Source of the DNA: Flavobacteriaceae bacterium TMED121
GTDB taxonomy: Bacteria; Bacteroidota; Bacteroidia; Flavobacteriales; Flavobacteriaceae
Length of the DNA: 7,031 nt
Direction of reading: 5' to 3'
Assembly (NCBI GenBank): GCA_002171295.2
Contig: NHFW02000014.1
Coordinates: 23,470 to 30,500 of the forward strand
Shown: one piece after another, positions 6,158 through 7,031 of the stretch
How the letters are laid out: every line of letters begins with the position of its first letter
Position numbering within the stretch: position 1 is the stretch's first letter
Translations under genes and position numbers: made by a program
The notes under the pieces: generated by a model
Database searches by the model: none
What the model saw: the letters and a program-made list of their open reading frames with translations, nothing else
Told to the model about the DNA's origin: nothing

Positions 6158-6516
6158 AGTTATTGTATCGGTTAGGATTTTATTTGGCGGGCTTTTCCGT
6201 GGGTATAATTTTACTTTCTGTAATTTTTAAAGGAAAAAAAACAAGCTGTAATTATGGTCCAAACGATCGGGTAATCATGAACTTATCTAAGAAAATTTGG
6301 CATTCAACCTTAGTAAATAATTCTACTTTTGACTCTATTTCATTTGACAAGTTCTTAGATATGGCAAGTGTTGATTTTAATAAAAGTAACACTACAAAAG
6401 ATAGTTGTAAGGTTTATTACCTGGATGGCTATTGGAATGAAAAAGCCATTTCTTTAGAGATAGAAAACTGCGAAAAAACTGTTAATCTCCTTAGTCTTAA
6501 TCTAAAAAGTAAATAG
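6154..6516 (+). CDS. Small single-pass membrane protein of unknown function, coupled to tsaE
   Basis: This 120-residue protein has one hydrophobic helix near the N-terminus (about 8-25, LAGFSVGIILLSVIF), flanked by Lys2 and Arg6 before it and by a KGKK patch after it. The remaining soluble part starts TSCNYGPNDRV and has cysteines at 32, 85 and 106. There is no signal-peptidase site or lipobox that I can recognise, so it is probably anchored in the inner membrane; charge on both sides leaves the topology undecided. The CNYGPNDRV segment recalls small conserved flavobacterial proteins found beside tsaE, possibly ones annotated as DUF4258, but that is from memory and weak. Its ATG overlaps the tsaE stop by 4 bases, arguing for coupled translation and for a real gene. 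No function is proposed. Confidence 0.8.
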   Translation: MKLLYRLGFYLAGFSVGIILLSVIFKGKKTSCNYGPNDRVIMNLSKKIWHSTLVNNSTFDSISFDKFLDMASVDFNKSNTTKDSCKVYYLDGYWNEKAISLEIENCEKTVNLLSLNLKSK

Positions 6517-6530
6517 TCAAACTAAAGTTA

Positions 6531-6538
6531 TACTTTTG
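6531..6538 (+). promoter_or_regulatory. Bacteroidota -7 promoter box (TACTTTTG) for aroB
   Basis: TACTTTTG matches TAnnTTTG exactly and ends 5 bases before the aroB ATG, inside the 27-base gap after the small membrane protein gene. The implied transcription start is at or within a couple of bases of the start codon. No TTG is visible about 20 bases upstream, so the -33 element is absent or divergent. Confidence 0.5.
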
Positions 6539-6543
6539 TAAAT

Positions 6544-7031
6544 ATGAACAAGGGTTTAACCACCATAAATGGAGCTGATTACAAGGTTTCATTCTCTGAA
6601 AAGGGTTATCAAGACTTAAACGATCAATTACGGAATGATTATTCCTATATTTTCCTTTTGGTAGATACCAATACTCAAAAACATTGTTTGCCCTATTTCT
6701 TAGAGAAAATTAAGACCTTAGAGGGTAAGTCCGTTATAACTATTAAAGCCGGAGAAGTCTATAAGAATTTAGAATCATGTCAAGAGGTATGGCAAGAACT
6801 TTCTGACTTGGGTGCCGACAGGAAAAGTTTATTAATCAACTTGGGCGGAGGAGTTGTGACAGATCTTGGGGGATTTGTCGCTGCATCTTTTAAGCGTGGA
6901 ATTGATTTTGTCAATATCCCCACCACCCTACTTTCAATGGTAGATGCTTCAGTAGGTGGCAAAACTGGTGTAGATCTTGGGGGCTTAAAAAATCAAATAG
7001 GAACCATAACAAATCCTAAATTGGTTGTCGT
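6544..7031 (+). CDS. aroB: 3-dehydroquinate synthase, N-terminal part
   Basis: AroB converts DAHP to 3-dehydroquinate, the second step of the shikimate pathway to aromatic amino acids, using NAD and a divalent metal in the cytoplasm. The first 162 residues are present and the gene continues past the right edge. The NAD-binding glycine-rich motif LGGGVVTDLGGFVA lies at 100-113, followed by KRGIDFVNIPTTLLSMVDAS and VGGKTGVD (Lys140, Asp144), all strongly conserved in the family. The continuation GGLKNQIGTI is the usual next segment. The metal-binding Glu and two His residues are beyond the edge. The ATG at 6544 has no Shine-Dalgarno site but follows a TAnnTTTG box by 5 bases, which supports this start. 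The 27-base gap from the upstream gene allows either co-transcription or separate initiation. Confidence 0.96.
   Translation, partial: MNKGLTTINGADYKVSFSEKGYQDLNDQLRNDYSYIFLLVDTNTQKHCLPYFLEKIKTLEGKSVITIKAGEVYKNLESCQEVWQELSDLGADRKSLLINLGGGVVTDLGGFVAASFKRGIDFVNIPTTLLSMVDASVGGKTGVDLGGLKNQIGTITNPKLVV

Noticed and set aside
6780..6962. Minus-strand open frame within aroB
   Set aside because: Antisense to the conserved NAD-binding region of AroB.

Overview
The window is AT-rich, densely packed chromosomal DNA from a member of the Bacteroidota, most likely a flavobacterium or a close marine relative. Four things point there: a fused LpxC-FabZ protein, a PorX-type response regulator of the type IX secretion system (T9SS), Bacteroidota promoter boxes (TAnnTTTG), and the lack of Shine-Dalgarno sites in front of most genes. 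The content is core, not accessory. I see no transposase, integrase, phage gene, tRNA, rRNA or CRISPR array.

Left half, minus strand (3963 down to 1): lpxD, lpxC-fabZ, lpxA and efp form a tight operon. Junctions are a 4-base ATGA overlap, a 1-base gap and a 9-base gap. It supplies the first acyl transfer (LpxA), the committed deacetylation (LpxC) and the second acyl transfer (LpxD) of lipid A synthesis, plus a fatty-acid dehydratase (FabZ) and elongation factor P. A weak AT-rich hairpin lies between efp and the start of sucD (succinyl-CoA synthetase alpha), which runs off the left edge.

Divergent spacer, 3964-4174 (211 bases): it separates the lpx operon from porX. It holds an lpxD promoter box touching the start codon, a perfect 10-base inverted repeat, and a Shine-Dalgarno-like site followed by an ATG-TAA start-stop pair.

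Right half, plus strand (4175 to 7031): porX, tsaE, a small membrane protein and the first 162 codons of aroB. tsaE and the small protein overlap by 4 bases and are probably translationally coupled. tsaE and aroB each carry a TAnnTTTG box 4 or 5 bases before their ATG, so each may have its own promoter and a leaderless or nearly leaderless mRNA.

The genes mostly belong to separate housekeeping tasks: outer-membrane lipid synthesis, translation, tRNA t6A modification, TCA cycle and shikimate pathway. The clearest functional link is lipid A synthesis placed back to back with the T9SS regulator, since many T9SS cargo proteins are anchored to LPS. I found no convincing undescribed system. The most interesting signals are regulatory: the repeated start-abutting promoter boxes and the structured divergent spacer.
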